In this document: positions 45,290 through 56,618 of the stretch, one piece after another
Layout: the number at the start of each line of letters is the position of its first letter
How positions within the stretch are numbered: the stretch's first letter is position 1
NCBI GenBank assembly: GCA_036873135.1
Contig: JAPTYO010000007.1
Location: 28,006,763 to 28,070,762 of the forward strand
DNA length: 64,000 nucleotides
Source of the DNA: Clarkia xantiana subsp. parviflora
Lineage: Eukaryota > Streptophyta > Magnoliopsida > Myrtales > Onagraceae
Direction: 5' to 3'
Position numbers and translations under genes: made by a program
The notes under the pieces: generated by a model
Databases searched by the model: none
Told to the model about the DNA's origin: nothing
Seen by the model: the letters and a program-made list of their open reading frames with translations, nothing else

Positions 45290-45720
45290 TCCCATGGAGT
45301 TGCCCTCGTATAGAGGATGTCGCGTCATGTATATGTTTAGTAATCTATACTGGGTGTCTCGTTCCTCAGTAAGATGTCATGGGGTTTCCCTCGTAAAGAG
45401 GATGTCGCGCCATGTAAATGTTTAGTAATCTATACTGGGCGTCTCGTTCCTCAGTAAGATGTCATGGGGTTGCCCTCGTAAAGAGGAAGTCGCACCATGT
45501 AAATGTGTGGGGTTGCCCTTGTTAAGAGGATGTCGCGTCATGTAAATGTGTGGGGTTGCCCTCGTAAAGAGGATGTCGCGCCACTTAGTTGTGTGGGGTT
45601 GCCCTCGTATAGAGGATGTCACGCACGTAGTAGATGATTGCCTCTTGGTTGAGAAACCAATGAATGGTTGTTGTAGTCATGGGGTTGCCCCCGAGCGGGT
45701 ATGTCACGCCATGTTACTTG
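45290..45720 (+). repeat. GGGGTTGC-hairpin repeats, about seven units
   Basis: The core GGRGTTGCCCTCGTAAAGAG followed by GATGTCGCGCCATG recurs near 45296, 45386, 45468, 45508, 45550, 45594 and 45679. The first two units share a ~90-bp longer period with TTTAGTAATCTATACTGGG. Each core contains a short inverted repeat (CCTC...GAGG, or CCCG...CGGG in the last). Related cores occur alone near 40921, 41211 and 41266. Confidence 0.88.
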
Positions 45721-48700
45721 TATGTAGTCCTTAGAAAAATTTCTAGGATGTAGCTGTATAGAGTAGACATAATAGATGTCGCATGAGAGAGCGTATTGAG
45801 TGCTCGTTGTTGATGTCGAGTATTGACATGTAGATGACGTATAATATAAGTCGTTTGTTGTATGTAGAGTAATAGCTTGCGTTGTTGATGCAAAATAAAT
45901 GCATAGAGTCCACTACTTGGTATGATTCCAGAGTAGGGAGTATTGTTGATGTATAAGTAAGGTTGTACCTACGAGAAGGTATACACTTCATTAGATAGTT
46001 GCAATATTTGCAGTATGATAGATAATAGATGAAGTTCTATGATCTTCTTCAATTAGTGCATGTATTGAAATATTAGTATGAATACTCCATTTGGTTGACG
46101 ACGCATGTTAGGTATGAGACTTTTCAAGGGTCCCTAGTTGCATGTGTTTGTTGATATATTCTTGTTTGCGCTTTTGAGTCGATACGCGTCGATGCTTCCA
46201 TAGCGTGATGTGTATGTACGTATGTGATCGCTACTTGGTATTGTTTCCAAGGTAGGATCTTGTGTTTGAGCAATTCGCTCAACTAGACGTCCTTTGCTGA
46301 CATTAGCTTGGAGACTTGCTGCGACGATGCAAGTGGTACATATGCGACCACAACTTGGCTTAGATGCCTAAGTAAGGTGCTTGTAGATAGAGTATTCCAG
46401 GGAGTGTTGTGTATAACTTCTACTTGGTGTTGTCTCCTAAGTAGAGTGTGTCTTTGACACGTCTCTTGTATCTGTACCTAACCTGTCTCAAATTGTTTCG
46501 CATTGATTCGAGATGTATATTGGTTAGTAAATAATATGGAGCTATAAATCTCCTTGTAAGGCTATGCCGCCTGTCATGTTGTCCCTCTGGACTAGATTAG
46601 ACTGAACTATTCGATCCTCATATCAGGTCGGCTAGTTCGTTCTTTTCATCTTGTAATGTCAATATGACTGGATCAGACTATTCGCGACTAGTCTGTTCCG
46701 TTCAGCTTGCATTATTTTCTGATTAAATCAAACTATTCGGGGTAGATATCTTACCCGAGTAGTCTGTTCTATTTATTTTAGTATTTCGTATAGAGTTATT
46801 ACCTCTCATTCGAGTTTTGGCGATATGCCGGTTACCTGGACCTTTTCGAGTAGAAGAGTCGCCTTTCGAGGGCGATACCCAATGTTGATATCTTGGGTTG
46901 AATCCATATAAGTTGTTGAGGTTGTTTTCCTCATATGTGGCTTCCTCTTAGGAAGAGTGGTGTCGCGTGTTCGCATGTTCGCGTCTTGTTCATTCGGTGC
47001 CCCCAAGTCATTTGGTGGTCGTATTGTCTTTCTCTACTCAGTTTTAATGAGTATCTCTTGTAAGTAGGATATCGCTAAGGCTTTGTAAGAGTTATGGTTC
47101 GCGATGTGGCCCCGCTCTTGCGATGAGTGTTGCGCATTTCCCTTGGTGATTGCTGTGTGGCAATACCCTTATATGAGGAGGACTTATAAATTCATTCTCC
47201 CCTGCTCCTTGCATTTTGATTCAAGTGTATTTGCTAATGGGATTGATTAGGGGTAATGGCTCTCGTTCGGACATGTGTCTCGAACTTCCGAGTGGCACTT
47301 AGTTTTTCCTTTAGCGGGTTTCCGAGTATTTTGGTGCAGAACCTCGAATGTCGCAGTTTCCGTACAAGAGGTGGGTAATACCTTATGCTTCTTCATGGTG
47401 GTGTGCCCCCCATTGTGGTTATGACTTGTAGCTTAACTTCTCTTGAAGTTGTGCTTGTGTCACGGATGTATACATGGTTGAGGAATGTCAAACTGCAAGG
47501 TCCCCCTCTTTTCCTTGTGCCGTTATCGGAGATAGTGTTTATGTTACCTTTAACATCCGCATTAGGCCACGCATGCGTGGATAGGCGCATGTAAGCACAT
47601 GTAGGTGCGCGTATGTACATGTATTTGCGCCGGATTGTCTGGGACCCCTCCATCCGTGTTAGAGTCACATCTTTCCTATTTGTTTGACGAAGGAGTATTT
47701 GTAGGATGTCGGGGATGGCTATGTCGCATTCTCCACGTGATGGTTTTAGCACAGATGTGCGTATAGCGTAGTAGTCGCTCTTGAGTAACGTTCCATAGTG
47801 CTGGTGGGGTTGTCCCTTGAATGGTGCCCCCTCTTGTTTATTGTTGCGATGCGATGTTTAGAACCTTTGAGTTCCTCCACATAGGTGTAATCAGCGTATG
47901 CCTCTGCTTGGGGATTGTTGGGTGATGGCGCTTGCGCGGACGCGACAAGTTGTCGTGTTGTAATCTTTGATTTCGTTTTTGTAGGCACCGGTCAGTCGGG
48001 TGTTTGACCGGATATGTCTGTTTGTTTCCACCCATTGGTGAGTGTTAGCCATGTTGTCATTGTTTGCTTCGTCACAGCGCAACGAGACATGTGCAATCTT
48101 GTTTGTCTCTTGTTACAGAGGCATGGGGTGTTGCTATGTCTAGCATTGGTTGTTTGTGCGTTGGTTGTTGTACTCTGTCCCTGTGAGGAATTGCTCCCTT
48201 GACTTGGGTGCGTTGTAGAGATGTACACACTTTGGAGGTGTATGCGTTTGACAAATAATGTTCTTCTTTGGCGTTGCTTGCTTGATAGAGCAAGGCGGTT
48301 GTGACCACTCTGATAATCGAAGAGGGTTCCTTTGAAAGTTGTGCGCTTGAATGGTGAACGATGTTCACTAAGTGGCCAGCTCAGACAGAGCTTAAGTGGC
48401 CTTCGACAATATTCCGACGGCGATGATGGTCCGCGTCGTTTTTCGAGTTGGATCAAATTTTTGAAGGTTCGACCTTCCCTTGCTTTGTATCTTCCTTGAT
48501 TCCTATCATTCATTGTTAGGAGACAGAAGTATGAAATGTATAGAAATAGTTAAGTGCTTAAATCACAGTAAGGGGTTATTTCCTGCGTTGGTCGTGAGCA
48601 TTCCTCGGTTAGAGGTTTTGACAGCGCTTGCGGTAGGTGTGGTGGCGAGCGTCTAGGGGCTTCGCGTTGTTAACTATACCATGAGGTCTGGGTTAGGTTG

Positions 48701-49122
48701 TATCGTCAGTGTTTTGGGTTGACGGCGATTTTCGGTGATAGAGATTCCCTTGCCGGGCCGGAGTGGCCGTGACGTGTCCAACTTGTTGGTCGGACCCCGA
48801 TGGTTGGTGGTAGTAGGGATGCTACTGCGGTGATGCACACTGCTACATGGGCGCATGATGTAGGTACACCTACTTGTAGGTGCAATGAACTTGGTGGTAT
48901 GTCCGCGGTATGTCCAGGGTATGTCTGCTGGGAGTATGCCCCCTGGGGGTACGCTCTGCTGGAGGTATGCCCGCTGTGTTATTTGGGTAGCGTAGCATAG
49001 CATTCCATAGTTGGTCTTTGCATGTCCCTTGTGTTGGACTATGCGTCTCCTCTTGGGAAGTTTTTGTGAATGCGAATGTTTGTATTGGCTTCTTAGCTCT
49101 TGGAGGCGAGTGATGACTTTTT

Positions 49123-49147
49123 GTTCGAATCTCGCAAACGGTGCCAA
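49123..49147 (-). promoter_or_regulatory. Primer-binding site of the LTR element
   Basis: On the minus strand TGGCACCGTTTGCGAG starts a few bases after the LTR. The following ATTCGAAC is complementary to a tRNA T-loop, so the match may reach into the T arm. The tRNA species is not identified. Confidence 0.65.
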
Positions 49148-49149
49148 TA

Positions 49150-50339
49150 TGTTGGATCCTGACTCTTCGCGGGTCGTTGACTCGAAAGTCGTCGGGTCCT
49201 TGAAGTGTTGTATAGTTATACTGACGGGTTGTTTGAGCTCGCGGATGTCCGACAGTCGGGGTGTCAGGCTGTCGGAGCGTCGGACTATCGGGGAGTCGGA
49301 GACTTGCAAGCCCTTAAATTGGCTAAGTGTTTGAGTATCTTGTAGTGTCTGCGCATGCGCGTGTCTTGTAGTATGTGTGCGCGTGCAAACCTTGTGAAGT
49401 ATACGCATATGCGCGTCTTGCGGAGTATGCACACACTGCGGGATATGCGCGCCTAGGCGGAGTATGTACGTATGTGTGTATTGCGGGATGTTGGTATCCG
49501 GTCTAGACAAAGTGTCGAGTCCTTGTACTTATGCGGGAAGATGCCTCAGATTTCTTGTTCGTCGGGTATTCGCACGTGTCGGGGCTCGTGCGTCTCCGTA
49601 TGCCTGCACGAAGGGTGATATCGCACACCACGCAGGAGGCGGGGTGGAGTGCGACGAACCCTCTCCGAAGCTTAAGTCATGTATCTTTGAGAGAGAAAGT
49701 TAGAGAGAGGTCAGAGTTTCCGCTGTCAACTTCAAGTGACTTGAAATGAGATGGGTGAGTGGATTCCCTTAAATAGGAGCTCCTAAACCCGAACCCGGTT
49801 TTGAACGGTTCAACAACGGTTTAGTGTAAAATACGAACCAGGCGTGGACGGGAGTAAAGCTGACATCGGGAGGATCCGCACGTGTAGTGTATGCGTAGGG
49901 GTTTACGCGTCACCAAGATGAGTAATCTGGACCGTCCCGGAGTATCGCGAGGATCCCGGGAGGTCCAGAGTGTCGGGACAATCCGGACCTCCGTCGACAC
50001 GATCCGGACGTCCGGATTGTGTTAACATCCGGACCCCCGGATGCTAACACAATCTGGAGGACCTCCGGATACTAACCCAATCCGGAGGATCTCCGGATTG
50101 TGTTAACACCTCCGGATTGTCTTAGCACATTCTGGACGAGTCCGGTCCGAAGGCGCGTGTTGCCCGTTCAGACCGTTTTAACTCGCAGGTTAACGTTTTT
50201 AGAACATTTTAATGGGTTTGACGTGTTGGCGATGTCCGAATAATATCGAATGAATCTAGTTTCGAGAGCATGCCTTACTCTAATAGGGGGCGTAGAGTTT
50301 CTAAGTGAAAACGAATCCGAATCGGACGTATACCCATCA
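49150..50339 (-). repeat. Right LTR (5' LTR in element orientation), 1190 bp
   Basis: Same TG...CA ends as the left copy. It carries extra copies of a TCCGGATTGTGTTAACA-type palindromic motif at about 50000-50125 and an extra ~60 bp near 50248-50310. Confidence 0.9.
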
Positions 50340-50344
50340 CTTAA

Positions 50345-51187
50345 CATGTATTTACACATCCGCGTGTGAATATACTAAGTTGTTGATGATGTTAATAAAA
50401 CGGATGATTGACACTACACTGGAATGAGTTAAGAAATTCTCATTAATGGTTAATATGGTTATACATCTGGACATATATCGAAATTCAGATGGAAAGAACA
50501 TAATGTTTAGTCATGAATTATATTTTTTTTTTGCCAATTAGTCATGAATTATATAGAAGACTGTTTGGGACCTTACAGGTGAGGTTGTTGCTCTACAAGC
50601 AGAAATTCAAAAAGAAAAAGAATAGGTAAAAAAATAGTATTAAACTAGATGTACCTGTCATTTACACTATGAGAATTAACAAGAATTAGGGATTCTAGGA
50701 CACGCGTTTGGATCATATTAAGGGAAAGGGAACAAAGTTTGTTTTGTGTTTTCAAATAATTGTTGGTTATTTGATAATTTCCTCCCAGCAATCATTTCTG
50801 ATTTTGGTTGAGGATGCTACTGATGTTTGTAAAATTGAAATTGACACCACCAGATTGAGTTATTTTCATTAATGCTACTGATGGATAGTTTCTGCAATAT
50901 ATAAAATAAAAAATGGATCATCTGGTAAATTGTGCTACCCAATCAAATCTATTAATTATAGTCAGACCTCGTTGTGTAATATTTTTTGGCATTTGAAAGG
51001 GAAATCAGATTACAAGTCTAGGCCTTTCAGTCTCATTCTGGTGATGACTAATGAAATTGTTTCTTGAGAGTCCTGATTTATTGCGTTTGATTTTATAGAA
51101 ACTGAGATAGAGAAAGAGATATAATTCTAGTATTCATAGCAAATGAATATGGTGATTTATCGTGTTCTTTGTTATTATTATATCGTA
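50345..51187. other. Right flank of the LTR element with local repeats
   Basis: The blocks at 50395-50450 and about 50745-50872 (GCAATCATTTCTG..TTGGTTGAGGATGCT, then ATTGACACYAC.., then TGAGTTA..TTCATTAAT) match the left flank at 38744-38842. So the LTR element inserted into one copy of a local repeat. No intact exon is seen. Confidence 0.65.
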
Positions 51188-51637
51188 TGCGACATTATGA
51201 GAGGTGGAATGAAAGAATATCTTACTCCAATGGGACTGACTCCTCTGCATGTGAATCTCCATCTTTGAGATACGACCAATGAAGCCAAGATTTTCGGAAT
51301 GTTTTGTGTTTCAAGGGATCATTGTGGATGAGAGAGGGAGGCAACATTACCTTGATGCAAGTGTTGCTTACAAGAGAGTTGTGCTAAATGCAGTTGACTA
51401 CTTCTACAAGTTCGGATACTCTAAAGAACAGGTTCCTATTTTCAATACAAAACATTATCAAATGTTTAAATTAATTGTAAGAAATAAGGATTCATGCTTC
51501 TGTTTAAGAATTTCATTTACCTGTCATTATATGTACATTCTACTATCCTGCTATCCATGCAAAGGAAGGATTTCCTGGATAGTTGATGCCTTGAATGATA
51601 TATCTACACTTGCAATTCCCACCACTATATTTGACAG
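51188..51637 (+). pseudogene. Broken formamidase (FmdA/AmdA family) fragment
   Basis: Translated pieces match the C-terminal part of plant formamidase/acetamidase: CDIMRGGMKEYLTPMG from 51188, then RFSECFVFQGIIVDERGRQH and YLDASVAYKRVVLNAVDYF, then GRISWIVDALN and STLAIPTTIFD up to 51637. The family hydrolyses formamide to formate and ammonia. Breaks: a one-base frameshift near 51255-51262; loss of the expected acceptor AG before CDIM and before the YILLSCYPCKGR exon (about 51533); a missing final exon; and no upstream exons. The fragment near 51279 keeps an open frame of 139 codons only because it reads through the old intron. Confidence 0.82.
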
Positions 51638-52691
51638 GTATATAAACTCACCGTTAACACTCAAAAAAATAGTTTCCAGATTTGTGATTCATGAATGAGA
51701 AAATTTGTGTTTACACTAGATAATTTCATATTTGTTTCCCTCATATTATTTTTTGACTGGACCAGACTCAATTGTTAGATAATTTTATTTTAAATTGGGT
51801 TTCGTTTATATCACACATAATTTGATAATTCTTTAATAAAATCACATGGGATTTCACGTCTTTTATGTAAACTTTTATCACTGGAATATATGTATGCTAG
51901 CTAAGTTGTAAAATTTATTTAAATAGAACCGCGCCTGCAACGCACGTGCTATGTGTAAAAGTATAGATTAATAACTTGTATGACCATAACACGCGAACTC
52001 AGTCGACTAATGTTCAAAATATAACAATCTGTACTGTATGGTGTAGTGGAACAACATGACCTAAGAATTAAGATGCAACTAATTTTACTCAAGTTAGCAA
52101 TAGGGTATCCGTTGGGCCAATAGCTTCTTATGATGGGCTGAAAAGAGTTTCTTATTGGGCATAACAACGGGCCTCTTCAAGTTGGCACAATCAATTAATT
52201 TCAAATTCTGGCAAATTGACACTCACTCTTAACGTTTGGGCTATTTGATTTTTTGTAGTATGGCTTCAAGAGGTTGTGTTTGCATTATTTTAGTAATTAA
52301 TAATGTGGATTTAATTGAACTTTTTTTTTAAGTATGATTTTTTATCTGCCCCAATAGTTTGCAACATTCCATTACTAACGTCGATTCCTCTATGAATTCA
52401 TATTTATAGCAATAGATAAATATAACAAATAAGTACACAAGCACCATACTTATAAAACGTAATAAAAAATTCTCAGATAAGTTTTGTTTTTACACCAAAT
52501 TAATCGAAATCTTTCATGTATCTTATTTGTATTAGAATTTAACCAAATCAATATCTTTTTTTTAGAAAAAATCACAAAACTACATACAACTGTCATATAT
52601 TGATTAGTCTTCTCTTCAAAAATACTGTTTTTTGTCAAAATTTTCCTCAACTTATTGTTTCTCAATCTAGAATGTTTCTCAATCTAGAGAT
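51638..52691. other. Spacer, nothing recognised
   Basis: AT-rich. A short direct repeat TGTTTCTCAATCTAGA occurs twice at about 52657-52689, right before the RNase H ORF. Confidence 0.5.
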
Positions 52692-53261
52692 ATGTCCACC
52701 ATCCTTGAAAATCCCAATAGATTGAGAACAACATCAGTTATTAATGTGTGTTGGACTCCCCCACCTCATGGTTGGACCAAACTTAATACAGATGGTTCTG
52801 TCATAGGAAATCCAGGTCCTGCTGGAACTGGGGATGTTCTAAGAAATGAATGGGGAGGCTGGATTAGCGGCTTTCAAATGAGGGTGGGGATAACAAACAG
52901 TCTTGTTGCCGAGCTTTGGGCTCTCAGAGATGGCTTGACATTAGCAAAAGATTTGGATATAGATTTCATCTATGTCGAATCAGATGCGAAAGAAGCCATA
53001 AACTTAATCTTACATGAGTCCAATGATGATAGACCTTTAATGCCTTTAATTTTTTATTGCAGGACTCTCATTGAATCATTCAGAGGATGCAAGTTTAGAC
53101 ACATTTTTCGGGAAGCTAACAAAGTAGTTGATGTACTCGCAAAGAATGCAGGGAAGATGGATAGTGTGTTTATTGTGCACTCCAGGCCTCCAGATTTTGT
53201 ATCTCTTCCAGTGTTGTTCGATTGTCAAGGACAAACAGAATCACGTGTGATTGCTGACTAG
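52692..53261 (+). CDS. RNase H-like ORF of a 5'-truncated LINE
   Basis: 189 residues matching the C-terminal RNase H domain (RVT_3 type) of plant L1 LINEs: WTPPPHGWTKLNTDGS, then GNPGPAGTG, LVAELWALRDGL and VESDAKEA. Catalytic-type acidic residues are visible in TDGS, AELWAL and ESDA, and REANKVVDVLAKNA is near the end. A run of A follows the stop within 45 bp (about 53300-53312), as at a LINE 3' end. No RT, endonuclease or matching target duplication was found. The frame is intact, so a recent truncated insertion or a retained single-domain gene are both possible. Confidence 0.8.
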   Translation: MSTILENPNRLRTTSVINVCWTPPPHGWTKLNTDGSVIGNPGPAGTGDVLRNEWGGWISGFQMRVGITNSLVAELWALRDGLTLAKDLDIDFIYVESDAKEAINLILHESNDDRPLMPLIFYCRTLIESFRGCKFRHIFREANKVVDVLAKNAGKMDSVFIVHSRPPDFVSLPVLFDCQGQTESRVIAD

Positions 53262-53312
53262 ATCAGCTGACTATTGTAGTTATTTTTCTCTTATTTACCA
53301 AAAAAAAAAAAC

Positions 53313-53797
53313 CATGAGAGTGAAGATGACAACCAACTATGTAATAAGGTGTATCAGTTCAGCATTTCATCATTAACCAGATGTTAAATGTTCAAAATCC
53401 ATTAATGACTTTAGAAATGAAAAGATATTCACAGTCATAACTGTCCCTAGTGAAAAAGAAGATGACAACTATTACATAGTTTCATAGGTGTCAGAGTCTT
53501 CTTACCTCTTACGGGCTGTAATTGGAGTGAAAAAAAGAAAGATAACAATCATTACATTTTTTTCCCACGCGGTGTCATAAATTTTAAAGTCTAGTATAAT
53601 ATCAACTTACATTAAATCAACTTTCAATAACTAAGTGTTGATCTGAAAAATACATATCTCAAAATGGATTTGAATCAAATAAAATATACTTCAAAGAACT
53701 AAACAAACCAAAAATTCAAAGGGGAAACTAATAACAAATTGAGATACAAGGAATTATAACAAAATACATCATATATGATATCTACAAAAGCCAAAAC
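53313..53797. other. Spacer at the GH17 3' end
   Basis: Contains three related AAGAAGATGACAAC-like segments (about 53323, 53457, 53537) and probably the GH17 3' UTR. No gene is seen. Confidence 0.45.
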
Positions 53798-56618
53798 CTA
53801 TAGCAATAAGAATGACAAAACCATCGCAAAAGCTAAAACCGCCGCCGAAGGAATCAATACAAATGACGTTGAGGTGATTTGAATCGGAAATATGCAGTTG
53901 CCTTGTGATATATTCCGCGACGTAATTATGGCCAACCCGTCGAATCCGCAAGCAAGTGGGTTCTGATCCTGGACCTGGTAGTACATGTTGAAGGCATAGG
54001 ATGCGTTGCCATTAGCATCAAGGTTGTTACACGACGACCCGTATCCGAGCGTCGTGCAGTCAGACATCCTGAAAATTTGAAGTTTGTCCGTTTATAAGAC
54101 AGTTGGTTAAGTAATTCGTCTAAAATTCACATAGAAGCATATCGTGCAGGTTTGAATCTAAAATGTGGTTACTAGCACTTACGAGCATGCATAGTTGATG
54201 TTCTCTCCGAGCTTGCTAAGATCCCGAGCATTCGGATTGAATACGCACCACTGGCTCGTCATGTACTGTACATTCTTAGGAGAAACGAGGAGTCGGTTTT
54301 GGTTCTGCCCTGACATGTCTAACGGGAACTTTGTCTTCCCATCGTACCTAAAAATCCCCCAGTGTCGCTCGAAGTTACCCGGATCAATGCTCTTCATATC
54401 CTCATCGAGGAGCCCGAACAAGTACATCTCGATGAACCCGGGACGTAGAGGGGTGCCCTTGTTGGCCGCAATCCTCCGCATGAGCCCATTGTAGAACCTG
54501 ACGGCATTAGCGACATTGGCATTTACATCACCGTCTGTGGGCCACCCGACTTCTCCGACTATGACGGTCATGTCCCCATGGCCGACCCTTTTAAGGGCCG
54601 ACACTAGGGTGTCGAAATTGGCATCGAACACATTTGTGTACTGAACTCCACTTCCTGTATCGGTGACGGGATTCGACGTCCCGTCGAAGAAAGCATAGTC
54701 GAACGGGAAGTCTTTGTTGAGGTAAAGACTAAGGAACGGGTAAATGTTGACCGTGAAAGGCGACTTGTGCTTGTTTAGGAACTCGACGATTTCGGTCATG
54801 AGGCCGTTTATGTCGTCCCTAAAGGCTCCGGCTGATGGGAACGGGGTCGATTCCGGGGAGCCGTACACATCGGCGTTTAACGGGATCGTGGCTTTGATAG
54901 TGTCCCCAACGTTTGCCGCATCGAGCGCATTTTGAATGTTCTGAAGGGCGGGAAATGTGGTGTTTAGGAATGAACCGTTGTACGCTGAGAGGAAAGGCTC
55001 GTTACCGACTGCTACATATCTGCGAAAAAAAGCATGTAACATAGAGAAAGTCAATGGCTATTCTTTTTTAAGAAAATGACTAAGTTACGTCATATATCTG
55101 TAATATTCAGACTCTTTTGTTCACAAATTGAGTCAAGGGTTATCGTGAATCTCAAACTTTCTTACCGAGCATGAAACTCGAATGCTCTTCGTGCCAAACA
55201 CGAATGAGATTAATTAAAATGTAATCGGCTGTACATACAATTTGATTTGCAACAGTTATATTATAAAAAATTTAATCAAATCTCAACAATTATACAAATT
55301 TCAATATTTCTCTTATAAAGTCTCATGGGATATATTAATTGAACGATAAGTTGGGATCATGAACATTGATTGGATCAACACAAGAAAGTGCAGACAAAAA
55401 TGAATGCTGCACATTGAATCCACACCGACTCTGCAAAGTCAACCCCACCAAATTCAACTCCCCCATGATAATACCATATTCATTATTATTATGGTTCCTC
55501 TGGACGTTCTTGGATCGTGTAATCAGATACCACTCACTCATCACACCATTAATGTTTAATAATAATCATTACAAGTCTCTGCATTACGAATAAAAAAATC
55601 AATTTTTAAGAAAAAAGTGTGGTGATCGACTGTCTACATTTCTTTTAATTTTTTTTATAAGAAAAATATATTTTATGAGTTTCAACTATCAATCTATAAT
55701 TTTTAAAAATCTCAGTTTCTTTATGTCCTAATACAGGAGATTATGTCTGGGATGAGACCGACTTGAGCAAACCTCAAATCTCACATTAGCCGATCAAACC
55801 TCTAATTCGTACATTACTCAATTGGCTGAGCCAGGAGCTTATCCTGACTTAGGGTTATGCTAGACATGGTCTCACAGAGCAGGTGACCAGGTCAAGAACG
55901 AGTTCGGGCATGAGAAAATCCTATAACTTATAAGTGGATTAAAACTTGTAATCAGATATGACTCAATTGGTTGAGCCAGGAGCTTATCCTGACCCAGTGT
56001 CATGCTAAACATATTCTCACAGAGTAGGTGACCAGGTCTCGACGAGTTCGAGCATGTGCAAATCCTTAACCGATCAAAACTCTAAATCAGAGATAATTTA
56101 ATTGGCTGAGTTATGGAAGCTCGTCTTGACGCAGGATCATTCTACGTGATATTCTTATTTAGATGAATCGAGTTATGGTTATTAATAAGGTAGATATATA
56201 TAACTTCCTAAAGTGTCATTTTCCCTTAAAAATAGTACTTTCTAATAATAAAAAAGGATAGGAAAGGGATTGAATCTCACTTGATGTTAACTCCTCCATT
56301 GAAGTTGTATTTCGTGATGTTTTGACGAACCCAGTTGACTGCCCTTTCGTAGTTGTTCATGGCGGCGAGCTGGTCGTTCGGGATTCCGACCATCACCTCG
56401 ATTCCAGACCCAGAGAGAGCTCCCATGGTGGACTGGTCCGCATCGAACAACTTCACCTTCTTGATTCCATTGTCTATAAGCATCTGCACCACTGTTCTTG
56501 GAGGTAGCTCGTGGGATGCCATAGTTCCCCAGTTCACTCCAAGACCTTCAACTGCATTCAAACATCTCATCAACAGCCCCATGTACAGAACCCACTTGAA
56601 AAAATTCAATTTTTCCAT
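53798..56618 (-). CDS. GPI-anchored GH17 beta-1,3-glucanase with X8 domain
   Basis: Three exons, 56618-56281, 55019-54183 and 54068-53798, join in phase to give 481 residues. A hydrophobic signal peptide covers about 1-24, followed by [15 protein letters not shown], the usual GH17 start. The acid/base glutamate is in VGNEP (E120) and the nucleophile in GEVGWPT (E269), so the enzyme looks active. An X8 (callose-binding) domain with its cysteines spans about 369-453 ([30 protein letters not shown]). The last ~22 residues are hydrophobic, a probable GPI-anchor signal. It should act on cell-wall or plasmodesmal callose at the cell surface. An in-frame ATG 24 codons upstream would hide the signal peptide and is not chosen. 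The first intron (1261 bp) holds repeats. Confidence 0.95.
55785..56130. repeat. Repeats in GH17 intron 1
   Basis: A ~147-bp unit with AATTGGYTGAGCCAGGAGCT, CTCACAGAG.AGGTGACCAGG and CGAGTTCGRGCATG occurs twice (about 55820-55965 and 55966-56110), with a third degenerate start near 56098. Confidence 0.82.

Larger units (their letters stand above)
38848..50339 (-). mobile_element. 11.5-kb LTR element without gag or pol (LARD-like)
   Basis: Two long direct repeats (38848-39932 and 49150-50339) have TG...CA ends, and CTTAA flanks the element perfectly on both sides (38843-38847 and 50340-50344). On the minus strand, a primer-site-like TTGGCACCGTTTGCGAG follows the right LTR (below 49148), and a purine-rich CGGGGACAAA precedes the left LTR (39933-39942), so the element is transcribed right to left. 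I found no gag, protease, RT, RNase H or integrase in any frame. The 9.2-kb interior holds tandem and dispersed structured repeats, an antisense coiled-coil ORF and a nested hAT-like MITE. It must depend on proteins from another element. Confidence 0.9.

Noticed and set aside
47992..48513. 173-codon minus-strand ORF in the large LTR element
   Set aside because: Ser/Thr/Arg-rich with no domain motif; likely chance openness.
48674..49510. 278-codon minus-strand ORF at the right LTR
   Set aside because: It crosses the LTR boundary and primer-binding site, which a genuine gag would not.
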